From assembly GCA_023447635.1 (NCBI GenBank), contig JAEXNA010000037.1:52905-116904 (forward strand): 64,000 bases of DNA, given 5' to 3'. Each line of letters begins with the position of its first letter. The first letter of the stretch is position 1. Source of the stretch: Vulcanimicrobiota bacterium. GTDB lineage: Bacteria; Vulcanimicrobiota; Xenobia; Xenobiales; JADMJV01. Both the position numbers and the translations under genes were made by a program. The notes below the pieces were generated by a model. That model had not been told where the DNA came from and ran no database searches. It saw only the letters and a program-made list of their open reading frames with translations. Shown piece by piece: positions 33,038-41,033 of this stretch.

Positions 33038-34330
33038 TCAGGACCTCTTTCGGAACCGGCGCTGCCGCGAGCGACCGCCGCCGCCCGAGGATTCGCCACC
33101 GGCCGAGCGACCCTCGCGAGGCGCTGCCGAAGCCGCCGGCTTGGCTTTGGCAAACTCGTCCTTCTGCTCGTGCCACCAGTCCAGGTGCTCGGTATCTTCG
33201 TCGAGCGCGTCCAGGAAAATCTCGTAAAGCAAGAGCGCTTCATCCAGATAGGACTTCGCCAGAAAGGCCCGAGGGGCGGTGCGCTTCCCTTTCTTGGTGG
33301 CCGTGCGGAATCGGCGAATAGCGAGCAAGATCTGGCCCACCCGCTCCATATCGCGTCGCGAGATCCCCACCGCCGGAAGCACGCGTTCGGCTTCGCGGCG
33401 TACCAGGCTGTCGGGTGCGTTGGCCTCTAAGAAGCCTTTGGCGAGAACGAACGGCAGAAGCCAGAGCGCGAAGTAGATAGGTCGAGAGACCTTCTTCCCG
33501 TCGGCTGCGAAACGGTCTGCCACCGCCAGAAGGTCGAACAGCAGTTGGCCGTCGGGGTCCCAGGAGGAGAACTCTTCCGGAGTCGACAGGTAGCGGTGCA
33601 GATTCGGCTCGATGTGCGCCATCAGCCCGCTTTCGAAAAGCAGAGAGATGGCCGAAGCCGAGGCGCCCTCTTCGAGCAGACGAGCGATCTCTTCCTGAAC
33701 TCGGGGCACCGGGCTCTTGCAGATCGCGGGCGCTGACTCTTTCAGCGCTTTCCAAGTCTTCTTCTCGATAGTGAAGTTCAGCTTCGAGGCGAACTTGATA
33801 GCCCGCAACATCCGGACCGGGTCCTCTTGAAAGCGCGTCCAGGGGTCGTTGATAGTCCGAACCACGCCTTTTTCAATATCGCGCACGCCGCCAACATAGT
33901 CGATGACGCTGTAGTCGGCGATATTGTAGAACAGACCGTTGATGGTAAAATCGCGACGATAGGCGTCCTCTTCGGGGGAACCGAAGCGGTTGTCCGTCAC
34001 CAGGAGCAGTTCGTCATCGGTGGCCGCCTCGGGCTGGCAGCGAAAGGTCGCAACCTCGACGATCTCACTGCCGGAAAAGTGCACATGGGCCAGGCGAAAG
34101 CGTCGGCCGATCAGACGACAGTTGCGAAAAAGCTTACGCACCTGGGTCGGGCGGGCCGAGGTCACCACATCGAAGTCTTTTGGGGTGCGCTCGAGAAACA
34201 GGTCGCGCACGCTGCCGCCCACCAGATAGGCGGTGTGGCCGGCGCGATAGAGGCGGCTGAGCACCCGAAGGGCGCCGGAATCGATCTGTCGCCGCGAAAT
34301 CGGATGTTCGCTGCGTTTTAGGACAATCAC
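33038..34330 (-). CDS. pcnB: poly(A) polymerase I / tRNA nucleotidyltransferase family
   Basis: A 430-aa class II nucleotidyltransferase with a GTG start. LVGGSVRDLFLERTPKDFDV carries the GS and DxD catalytic motif, RRDFTINGLFYN and EDPVRMLRAIKFASKLNF are the B-D motifs. The N-terminal region and the basic C-terminal tail (GGGGRSRQRRFRKRS) match PcnB-type poly(A) polymerases better than CCA-adding enzymes. Distinguishing the two by sequence alone is imperfect; the two tRNAs in the window encode CCA, which would reduce the need for a CCA enzyme. Confidence 0.85.
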   Translation of the reverse strand: MIVLKRSEHPISRRQIDSGALRVLSRLYRAGHTAYLVGGSVRDLFLERTPKDFDVVTSARPTQVRKLFRNCRLIGRRFRLAHVHFSGSEIVEVATFRCQPEAATDDELLLVTDNRFGSPEEDAYRRDFTINGLFYNIADYSVIDYVGGVRDIEKGVVRTINDPWTRFQEDPVRMLRAIKFASKLNFTIEKKTWKALKESAPAICKSPVPRVQEEIARLLEEGASASAISLLFESGLMAHIEPNLHRYLSTPEEFSSWDPDGQLLFDLLAVADRFAADGKKVSRPIYFALWLLPFVLAKGFLEANAPDSLVRREAERVLPAVGISRRDMERVGQILLAIRRFRTATKKGKRTAPRAFLAKSYLDEALLLYEIFLDALDEDTEHLDWWHEQKDEFAKAKPAASAAPREGRSAGGESSGGGGRSRQRRFRKRS

Positions 34331-34463
34331 CCGCGAAGGTTCTCAAGCCCGCTAGCGGACTCCTCTACCGATGCCTTACCAGGGAGTTGTTCGAAGAGGG
34401 AAGGGTTCCGGAACCGCCGAACCCGCCAGCGTTCCATCAACTGGGGAACTAGAGGAGGTTATG

Positions 34464-35228
34464 ATGAACAAACGTTTGTGCCAGGCCGTTGCGGCCTGCA
34501 TGCTCAGCGGTGCGCTTTTGGGAGCCGCCGTTGCCGAACCCGCAGCCAATGCGGATCTTGCCCTGATGGGTCCGGACCGCAGTCCGCGCGCCCCCGAGCG
34601 CGCCCCGACCGCGCCCACTCGCCGTACCGACAACGTTCGCAGAGAAACCAAGCGGGAAGAGACTGTGGTCGCCCCTCCCGCTACCGTGACGGAAACTTTC
34701 GTCTACAAGAAGACGGACTGCCGTTCGCTTACCGATGCTCCTATCGACATCTGGGGCGAGAAGCAGCGCGTCACCGGCGGACCTGCCGTCTACATGTTCG
34801 ACGAAGACAGAATTCACGCCTGGAGCGCGACCGACGCCTATCTGGTCAACCGCCTGGGCGCCATGGGTGCCGACCGCGAATTCATCCGGCTGGACAACTG
34901 CCAGCGTCTTGGCGTGTGGGCTAACGGCCGCATCGCCGGCACCGCCCCGACCACCGTGGTCAGCGAGATGACCAGCCGCCTGATGGCCCTGACCTGTGGC
35001 GACTGGACCGATCCCGAAGAGTACAACGTCGCCGGCATCCCCGTGATTCGCGCCACCGGCGTGGACGAATATGCCAACTACTACTACGAAATCTACGCCT
35101 GGGAGCGCTTCGGCAACACCTACGCCTTCGCTTCGCGTCGCCCCTATACGGCCCGCTACAACGTCAAGTCGAACACCGACCTGGCCTATCTGATCACGCA
35201 CATCCACCCTGCGGTGTGGGTTGAGTAG
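34464..35228 (+). CDS. exported protein of unknown function
   Basis: A 254-aa protein; AGGAGG lies 5 bases before ATG 34464, and ATG 34461 is adjacent. Signal peptide at residues 1 to about 24, then a Pro/Arg/Thr-rich linker (about 30-75) and a compact domain (about 80-254) with three cysteines in KKTDCRS, LDNCQRL and LTCGDW. Many Trp and Tyr suggest a carbohydrate- or wall-binding fold, which is only a guess. A terminator-like hairpin follows, inside the next gene's signal peptide coding region. Confidence 0.65.
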   Translation: MNKRLCQAVAACMLSGALLGAAVAEPAANADLALMGPDRSPRAPERAPTAPTRRTDNVRRETKREETVVAPPATVTETFVYKKTDCRSLTDAPIDIWGEKQRVTGGPAVYMFDEDRIHAWSATDAYLVNRLGAMGADREFIRLDNCQRLGVWANGRIAGTAPTTVVSEMTSRLMALTCGDWTDPEEYNVAGIPVIRATGVDEYANYYYEIYAWERFGNTYAFASRRPYTARYNVKSNTDLAYLITHIHPAVWVE

Positions 35229-36132
35229 AGACTTCGGTCGCTTCTCCAGAAACAGGGGAGGCTGGGGTCTTGCGACCCTCAGCCTCTTTTGTTTCTGGCT
35301 GGCGGGTGGCAAAGCGCTGGCGGGACCTCTGTCCGAACGCGTCATGTTCGTAGCGCCGGTCCTGGGGATCAATAAGGTCTACCTCTGCCGGACCGACGGA
35401 CGCGATCTGCAACGACTCGCTCGGGTAGAGGGCGACCAGCTAGAGCCCGTGCTTTCCCCCGTCCTGCAAAGGATCTTCTTCGTCCGCCTGATCGATCGCC
35501 ACCCCCATATCTATTCGGTGAATCTCGACGGTGAGGACCTCAAGGCTCACACCCATGGCGTCTCGAAGGCGATCCATCCCAATCTTAGCCCGGACGGCAA
35601 GAAATTGCTGTACTGCACGGACAAGTGGGGCGCCATGGAGATCGCCGAACTCGACCTCGAGAGCGAAAAGATCACCCGCCTGACCTACGATCAGGGGGTC
35701 AACCTCTACCCTCGCTACTCGCCCGACGGTAAAACGATCCTGTTCCTCTCCCGCCGGGATGGACAGGCCGAACTGTATCTGCGCGACGTCGCCACTGGCG
35801 ATCTGAGACGGCTGACCCAAACCCCGTTCGACGAAGGGTCCGGCAACTGGCGCCCCGACGGCAAGCGAATCATCGCCAGCCGGGTGGTGCCCCCGAGAAT
35901 GTATACCAAGCTTCTGGAAATCGACCTGGAAAACGGCAAAGAGCGCATTCTCCTCCCGGACCTGCACCCTGCTCGTTCTTCCTGCTACTCTACCGACGGC
36001 ACCCAGATTATCTTTGTCAAGGACCAGGCTTTGTTCACCTACGACCCTTCCGATACAGCTCCAACCCAGTTCGCCTTACGCGGCCAACTGAACCCGGAGT
36101 ACGTCCAGTGGATAGAGTTTCCGCTGCCGTGA
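35221..36132 (+). CDS. TolB-like beta-propeller, exported
   Basis: A 303-aa protein from TTG 35221, overlapping the preceding gene by 8 bp. The signal peptide spans roughly residues 15-35 (GLATLSLFCFWLAGGKALA). Repeated blades carry the TolB/PD40 motif: HPNLSPDGKKLLYC, YPRYSPDGKTILFLSRRDG, NWRPDGKRIIAS. Such propellers bind envelope partners such as Pal. A GTGA overlap couples it to the next gene. There is no tolA/pal beside it; two ExbD/TolR-like genes are 3 kb away. Confidence 0.8.
   Translation: MSRDFGRFSRNRGGWGLATLSLFCFWLAGGKALAGPLSERVMFVAPVLGINKVYLCRTDGRDLQRLARVEGDQLEPVLSPVLQRIFFVRLIDRHPHIYSVNLDGEDLKAHTHGVSKAIHPNLSPDGKKLLYCTDKWGAMEIAELDLESEKITRLTYDQGVNLYPRYSPDGKTILFLSRRDGQAELYLRDVATGDLRRLTQTPFDEGSGNWRPDGKRIIASRVVPPRMYTKLLEIDLENGKERILLPDLHPARSSCYSTDGTQIIFVKDQALFTYDPSDTAPTQFALRGQLNPEYVQWIEFPLP
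35257..35292 (+). terminator. terminator-like hairpin inside the TolB-like gene
   Basis: An imperfect 11-12-bp stem (arms about 35257-35269 and 35276-35287) followed by TTTTGTTT. It would end the 34464 gene but lies within the signal-peptide codons of the next one, so it may act as an attenuator. Confidence 0.5.
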
Positions 36133-36725
36133 TCGAACTCATCGATCTTCGCGAGACGCCCCTGGAAGATCTCCCAGAGCGAGTCCAACTTGAGTGGACG
36201 CCCCCGGCGACCCTGATCCTGAGCCGCCGCCCTTCCAACCGCTGGATGGAAGGGCTGAACTTTGCCAGGCCGCTACGACTTTCCAGCGCGCCGCTTTACG
36301 AGTTGGTGCTGTGGGTCTCGCCCGAGGCGCTACCGGAGCTCCCCCCAGAACTTCAGCAAGAGCACCAGGAGCTGCTCAGGGGCTACCACGCCCTGTTCAG
36401 AGAAGATGGCGACGTCGAGGCCTACCTGGGCCTTCTCGAACAGCATATCCGCTATCAGGAGACGCAGCTCTTCGCCACCATCGGCGCAGCTCTCCCTATC
36501 GAGCGAGCGCTGCGCGAACTGGGCTACGAACATCGCGGGCTGGAAAAGGGCGCAGCCCGGGTCCGTGATGCTGTGGCGCAACACCGCCGGGGCGAACTCG
36601 AGAAAAAAGCCAGAGACCGCCTGGACCTGGACTTCTACCACCTCCTCGAGCATCATATCGAGCGGGAGAGAGACGCCCTGCTGCCCGCCTGGAGCTTCTT
36701 GCAGAAGAATCTGAAAAAGGGCTAG
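36129..36725 (+). CDS. hemerythrin-like (HHE) helical protein
   Basis: About 198 aa from GTG 36129, which overlaps the upstream TGA by 4 bases. The second half is helical with His/Glu pairs spaced as in HHE cation-binding domains: HQELLRGYHALF, LEQHIRYQETQLF and LLEHHIERERDALLP. This suggests a di-iron or similar metal site sensing oxygen or redox state. The first 60 residues are a separate beta-like segment. Coupled to the TolB-like gene. Metal binding is inferred. Confidence 0.65.
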   Translation: MIELIDLRETPLEDLPERVQLEWTPPATLILSRRPSNRWMEGLNFARPLRLSSAPLYELVLWVSPEALPELPPELQQEHQELLRGYHALFREDGDVEAYLGLLEQHIRYQETQLFATIGAALPIERALRELGYEHRGLEKGAARVRDAVAQHRRGELEKKARDRLDLDFYHLLEHHIERERDALLPAWSFLQKNLKKG

Positions 36726-36751
36726 ACAGGCCAACGACCCCCTGCTATACT
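36723..36751 (+). promoter_or_regulatory. tRNA-Asn promoter
   Basis: TAGACA (36723-36728), 17-bp spacer, TATACT (36746-36751); the tRNA starts 17 bases later. The -35 overlaps the stop codon of the preceding gene. Confidence 0.8.
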
Positions 36752-36768
36752 GCGCCCACGGTACCCGA

Positions 36769-36843
36769 TCCGACATAGCTCAGTGGTAGAGCAACCGGCT
36801 GTTAACCGGTTGGTCGTTGGTTCGAATCCAGCTGTCGGAGCCA
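36769..36843 (+). tRNA. tRNA-Asn(GTT), CCA encoded
   Basis: Cloverleaf with acceptor arms TCCGACA and TGTCGGA, D-arm TAGCTCAGTGGTAGAGC, anticodon stem CCGGC/ACCGG-type with anticodon GTT, T-loop GGTTCGAATCC, discriminator G and CCA at 36841-36843. Confidence 0.97.
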
Positions 36844-36879
36844 AGAGACCCCTCTTTCGTAGAGGGGTCTCTTTTTTTT
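36844..36879 (+). terminator. terminator of tRNA-Asn
   Basis: A perfect 12-bp stem (36844-36855 with 36861-36872), 5-base loop and eight T. Confidence 0.93.
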
Positions 36880-36962
36880 ATCCCGGAAAACTCCCCGCCC
36901 TCCAAAGAAGAGAGGTAGGCGACCCCCTCTCGCTTCAACGCAAAAAAGCCCCGGAAAAGGGT

Positions 36963-36989
36963 GAAGCCCGGAGTGGCGCTCCGGGCTTC
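36963..36989. repeat. perfect inverted repeat upstream of the 37114 gene
   Basis: 11-bp perfect arms (36963-36973 and 36979-36989) with a 5-base loop and no T-run. It lies in the 270-bp gap between tRNA-Asn and the next gene, upstream of the CRP-like site. Confidence 0.6.
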
Positions 36990-37057
36990 GAGGGGATTGG
37001 GTGTCTTGGGAGTATCGTTTTGCTAAGCTCATTATAGATCGAACTCGTCCGGGCAAA

Positions 37058-37073
37058 TGTGATCTCCATCACA
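37058..37073. promoter_or_regulatory. CRP/FNR-family binding site
   Basis: TGTGATCTCCATCACA is a perfect TGTGA-N6-TCACA palindrome, the textbook CRP site. It is centred about 48 bp upstream of ATG 37114. No clear sigma70 boxes are visible between them. Confidence 0.65.
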
Positions 37074-37113
37074 ACCGGCAGGGGTAATCATCGGATTTTC
37101 CAAACTGAGAATC

Positions 37114-38769
37114 ATGGATAATGGGGAACAGCCCGGCGGCCTGATGAACCGCCTGGTCAGTGGCATCAAGGACAAGACCGTGAGAATCGCCGAGGACCAG
37201 CTCCGCAAAGTGATCCCGGTTCAGGAGTCTCCGGAGGAAGCCGTGTTAGGCCTGGTGGCCTCAGCCGTTGCCGCAGGCGCCCAGCGGCTGGAAGTTCGGG
37301 TCGAGAGCAACGACCTGATCTTGACCCACGACGGCAAAATGCTTCACCCCACCGAGGCGACCGCGCTGGGTCGTGGCAGCGGGACTCATCGGGAACTGTC
37401 CCAAGCCGTCCGCATGCACCTGGCTTCGCCCGAGGCGAAGCTGGAAATCCACTTCCTCTCGGCCCTTGGCATGCACAAAGCCGCCTTCAATGGACCCAAA
37501 GACCCCACCCTCTCCGACGCCGACCTGAGCGACCTGAAACTGGCCAGAATGACGACTCAGATCGTCCTGCATGGCACCGGCAACTACCGTCGCGTCAACC
37601 AGGCGATGGGGAACGAACTTCCCGAATTTGGACTCCTCCGCCGACGCTGTTTCCTGGCTCCGCTCGACCTGCAGCTTAGCGGTCGGCCGATCACGCGCTA
37701 CAGTGGACTTCCCCTATCCCTGGTCACGGGGTCGAACTTTCACAGAGAAGCCGGGCAAGCCCTGGCCGCCTTGCCATCCTCACCAGGCCTGGGCATCACG
37801 GTCGACCTATCCGAGATCGCCGGGCGCCTCCAAACGGTCAAGGCTGGGGTCTGCGGCATCGCCAAAGACCCCAGCGAGGCCGGCTGGTACCGGGTGGCCA
37901 ACGGGGTCGCCCGAGCTATGTCGGAGGTCGCCTGGCCGCCTCGCACCTGGGGCTTCCTGGTGGTGAGCGACGACGCTCCTTCAGGCCGCCTGGGGGAAGA
38001 GGTCGACCTGCTTTCTGCGGCGATGGTCAAAGAGCTGTACGACACCTACGCTGCTTCGGCTTCGACGCAAGAGGTAGGGGAAGAGATCCTCGGGTTCCTG
38101 GAGCAGCATCGAGGCATGCTCCAAACCATGGGCCTTCCACCGCTCGACCTGGACCGCACCTTTCTGAAGTTGCGTCAGGCCTGCTCACCTTCCTCGGACC
38201 CTCGGGTGCTGAGCAATCGTCTCGACCTGGCCGCCTCACTCGAAGCCGCAGGACAGAACGAAGAAGCGCATCAGCAGTACGCCAAGGTTCTCCACGTCTG
38301 GGAAAGCGAGGCGCTCAACCATTTCGACAAATACCGTTTCGAAGAGGGCGCCGCTGTTTGGCAAAAGGCGCTGATGCTACACGAAAAACTGGGGACGGCA
38401 GCCTCGGAACTGGCGGCGAAGAACCTGAAACTGGCCGACATCGGGAAGGAGCAGCGACTGGGCTTTGCTGAGCAAGCCTATCGGCGCGCCCTTCAACTCT
38501 ACCGCGCCTTGCCCCAGGCCGACCCCGGCAACGAACTGAAAGCTCTTCTGGGACTTGCCGAGATCCTGAAGAAGAATCGGGTTCTCACGGAGAGCCTTCG
38601 TTACGCCGAAGACGCCGAGAAAGCCCAACTGGCGCTCTGCGACGGCAAAGAGACTCGCGACCTTGTCCCGGTGCTGAAACTTCAGGCCGAACTCCACGAC
38701 CTACTGGGCGACTACGCTCGCTCGACCGAGTTTGAACAGAAGGCGCTACTGCTGAAATTCCGTCGCTGA
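37114..38769 (+). CDS. TPR protein with an unassigned N-terminal domain
   Basis: A 551-aa soluble protein. The first about 310 residues form a domain I do not recognise; LILTHDGKMLHPTEATALG weakly recalls the nucleotide-binding DxGxxM loop of GHKL ATPases, but other GHKL motifs are not clear. From about 365 onward are helical TPR-like repeats, e.g. AASLEAAGQNEEAHQQYAKV, EEGAAVWQKALMLHEKL and LGLAEILKKNRVLTESLRYA. A CRP-type site lies upstream. Its 3' end overlaps the convergent ExbD gene by 24 bp. Confidence 0.6.
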   Translation: MDNGEQPGGLMNRLVSGIKDKTVRIAEDQLRKVIPVQESPEEAVLGLVASAVAAGAQRLEVRVESNDLILTHDGKMLHPTEATALGRGSGTHRELSQAVRMHLASPEAKLEIHFLSALGMHKAAFNGPKDPTLSDADLSDLKLARMTTQIVLHGTGNYRRVNQAMGNELPEFGLLRRRCFLAPLDLQLSGRPITRYSGLPLSLVTGSNFHREAGQALAALPSSPGLGITVDLSEIAGRLQTVKAGVCGIAKDPSEAGWYRVANGVARAMSEVAWPPRTWGFLVVSDDAPSGRLGEEVDLLSAAMVKELYDTYAASASTQEVGEEILGFLEQHRGMLQTMGLPPLDLDRTFLKLRQACSPSSDPRVLSNRLDLAASLEAAGQNEEAHQQYAKVLHVWESEALNHFDKYRFEEGAAVWQKALMLHEKLGTAASELAAKNLKLADIGKEQRLGFAEQAYRRALQLYRALPQADPGNELKALLGLAEILKKNRVLTESLRYAEDAEKAQLALCDGKETRDLVPVLKLQAELHDLLGDYARSTEFEQKALLLKFRR

Positions 38770-39171
38770 CGCTGGCGGCCCCCACTGAACCTTGCGCAGT
38801 CCGACTGCGGACAGTCGGTCGACCAGGGAGACGATTTGCTCCGACGTCACCTCGGCCGCAATTCGCAGCGTGACGGGTGTTGTCGACGGCAACCGCTCTA
38901 ATTCGGCCCAACTCACCGTCCGCCCCTCCAACAGCATCCGGGGGCTCTCCCCCTCTGCTGGCATCAGTACCATCAAACCGTCCGCCCCTCCGGCAGAATG
39001 GGACCCAGTCTCAGGCTGGCCGAGTTCCGCCAGCGCCAACCCGCTCGGAGCCATAGCCGAGCCTGCGATCATAAAGATGATCAGCAGAACCAGCAAGATA
39101 TCCGTGAACGGAGTGATATTGATCCCCTCGAACGCTTCCCTCCGTGGGTTAGAGCGCCGACGCCGAATCAC
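38746..39171 (-). CDS. ExbD/TolR-family protein (second of a pair)
   Basis: 141 aa from GTG 39171, which overlaps the stop of the upstream exbD-like gene by 4 bases. A single N-terminal membrane helix in INITPFTDILLVLLIIFMIA carries the Asp that transmits proton-motive force in ExbD/TolR. The periplasmic part (about 60-141) has the family alpha/beta pattern ending LVDRLSAVGLRKVQWG. No ExbB/TolQ gene is adjacent, so the motor partner must be elsewhere. Confidence 0.87.
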   Translation of the reverse strand: MIRRRRSNPRREAFEGINITPFTDILLVLLIIFMIAGSAMAPSGLALAELGQPETGSHSAGGADGLMVLMPAEGESPRMLLEGRTVSWAELERLPSTTPVTLRIAAEVTSEQIVSLVDRLSAVGLRKVQWGPPASATEFQQ

Positions 39172-39584
39172 GGGGCAACCTCGGTCAGCAAGACGATCTG
39201 CTCCCAGCCGGCCTGACGAGCCGCCAGCAGAACAGGATAGAGCCTCTGGTAGCTTAGCTCGCGGTGGACAGCCAGCGCCAGAATGGAGCTGCTCGATGTT
39301 TCCTGGAGACGACGGAACGCCGGCTCGAGCGGGCGACCCACAAGGTCCTGAGCGGGCCACACCACCGTGCCGTCCTGCCCCACCGTGACCGAGGTGACCC
39401 GGGCCGAAATTTCGCGAAGTTCGGCAACCCGGGGCAACGGCACCGTCTCGGGCCCGGCCTGAAAAGCGCTCGCCGTCAGCAGAAAGGTGATCAGGAGCAC
39501 CAGCAGCACATCGGTCAGCGGCGTCACATTGATGCTGTGCATAGGAGAGCAGTTCCGCACCTGCGGGATGCCCGCCTCTTTCAA
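39168..39584 (-). CDS. ExbD/TolR-family protein (first of a pair)
   Basis: Up to 138 aa with a TTG start at 39584; ATG 39542 is a shorter alternative. The membrane helix INVTPLTDVLLVLLITFLL holds the conserved Asp. The periplasmic domain ends RLYPVLLAARQAGWEQIVLLTE. The 5' end nearly touches the divergent TPR gene, leaving little room for promoters, so both long starts cannot easily be right. Confidence 0.87.
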   Translation of the reverse strand: MKEAGIPQVRNCSPMHSINVTPLTDVLLVLLITFLLTASAFQAGPETVPLPRVAELREISARVTSVTVGQDGTVVWPAQDLVGRPLEPAFRRLQETSSSSILALAVHRELSYQRLYPVLLAARQAGWEQIVLLTEVAP

Positions 39585-39591
39585 GGGATGG

Positions 39592-40944
39592 ATGGGCCGC
39601 CGAGCGAATCGCCAGCCGATGAAGGGTTCACAGTCCGTCCAACGCGGATGGAAGGCTTACGAGCAAGGCGACTGGACGCAAGCAGAAGCAGAGTTCAGGA
39701 GGGCCACTGGTGAGAACCCCGACGGCGCCTTCGCGCACCTCCAGCAGGGGCTGTTCGAACTTCGCCGAGAGCGCCCCGAAGCTGCCGCCAACGGCTTCGA
39801 ATTGGCCCTCTCGAAGGAGCCCCAAAACCCCGCCCCCCAGTTTTTTCTGGCTCTGGCGCGAGAGTTGCAGGGCGAAGTAGGACTGGCCGACGCGGCGCTC
39901 GAGCAGTTGGCGAACTCCTGCCCTCGCCATCAGGGGCTCACTTCCCTGAGGCTCCTCAAGGAGCTGCGCCGAGGGACTCCCGGGCCCGTCCTGGCCGAGC
40001 TTGGCTTTGGCCAGAAAGGCCGCGCGGGCGGGGAAAACTGGCAGACCTTGATGGCCGGCCTGGGGATCGGCGACCCTAAGTGGCTCCCCCCCGACCTTAG
40101 CTCCTCGCAGTATCTCCTGGGGCCGATCCTCGTCGAGGTCGAAAAGCGACTACTGCCCCTGGAATCCCCCTTGCTCGAGCATCGAACCGGCGACATCGCG
40201 ACGGAACTCGACGCCCTCGAGCCTCCTAAGCGCCAACTGGCCCAGGAGATTCGGAACATTCCTCGCTCCTGTAAGGGCGGCGGCCCGCTTCGCAAGGGAC
40301 AGCGCGCTCTGGCCAAAGCCTGGTCAACGGAGGACAGCGCGGAGCAGAAGGCTCTGGCCCGAGAAGCCGTTCGCCAGCTTCGCCTGGGGAACAGCATGGA
40401 CTCCTTCGCCTTCCGTACGAACTACTATCTGGGAGAGGCCTATCTTCTGCTCGCCAAGGAAGGCACCGGCAGCCCCTACAGCCGCGCTCCCCTTCACCAA
40501 GCCGAGCGGCGGTTCATGAAGTCCGTCCAACTCGATGGGAACAACCCCTACGTCATGCTCTACCTGGCCCTGGTCCAGCAGAACCTGGGACGTCCGGAGG
40601 CTGCCCTGGTTTGCTATCATAAGGCCACCGAGAAGTTCACCAAGCTCCCTGAAGCGCACTATGGGATGGGGCAATGCCATCTTCTGATGGGTCGACCCGG
40701 AGAAGCCCGGGAGTTTCTGCTCAAGGCCGTCAATAGCGACCTGGTGCTGGCCCGCGACCGCCTGAATCTGTTAGCGAGTCAACTGGAGAAGCTTGGTCCG
40801 GACGCCCTTTCTCAGCCGCTGCCCGCTCCGCCAGCGCCAGCCCTCCCCGTGCCGCCGACGTCTTCCGACGAGATGCTCGTCGAAACGGAAGCCGCTCCAG
40901 GCGTTGCCCCGCCGGAAGAGCCGCCCGTCAGCGAGCCCAGCTAG
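39592..40944 (+). CDS. TPR-repeat protein
   Basis: About 450 aa from ATG 39592 (39619 is also possible). TPR units include GWKAYEQGDWTQAEAEFRRA, LQQGLFELRRERPEAAANGF, MLYLALVQQNLGRPEAALVC and YGMGQCHLLMGRPGEAREFL. The last about 50 residues are Pro/Ala-rich and disordered. No signal peptide. It is divergent from the ExbD pair, which suggests a shared role in an envelope machine; this is inference from position. Confidence 0.75.
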   Translation: MGRRANRQPMKGSQSVQRGWKAYEQGDWTQAEAEFRRATGENPDGAFAHLQQGLFELRRERPEAAANGFELALSKEPQNPAPQFFLALARELQGEVGLADAALEQLANSCPRHQGLTSLRLLKELRRGTPGPVLAELGFGQKGRAGGENWQTLMAGLGIGDPKWLPPDLSSSQYLLGPILVEVEKRLLPLESPLLEHRTGDIATELDALEPPKRQLAQEIRNIPRSCKGGGPLRKGQRALAKAWSTEDSAEQKALAREAVRQLRLGNSMDSFAFRTNYYLGEAYLLLAKEGTGSPYSRAPLHQAERRFMKSVQLDGNNPYVMLYLALVQQNLGRPEAALVCYHKATEKFTKLPEAHYGMGQCHLLMGRPGEAREFLLKAVNSDLVLARDRLNLLASQLEKLGPDALSQPLPAPPAPALPVPPTSSDEMLVETEAAPGVAPPEEPPVSEPS

Positions 40945-40977
40945 CACACCGCCTTAAATTTCGCGGCCAGCCCGGGC

Positions 40978-41019
40978 AAAAAAAGTAGCCCCGTCCTTTC
41001 GGGACGGGGCTACTTTTTT
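40978..41019. terminator. bidirectional terminator
   Basis: A perfect 13-bp stem (40984-40996 with 41001-41013), 4-base loop, with A-run on the left and T-run on the right. It ends the TPR gene and the convergent protease gene. Confidence 0.93.
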
Positions 41020-41033
41020 CGGAAGCTTCAGGC

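Noticed and set aside
36963..36989. Second terminator for tRNA-Asn
   Set aside because: The stem is perfect but no T-run follows on either strand; kept only as an inverted repeat.
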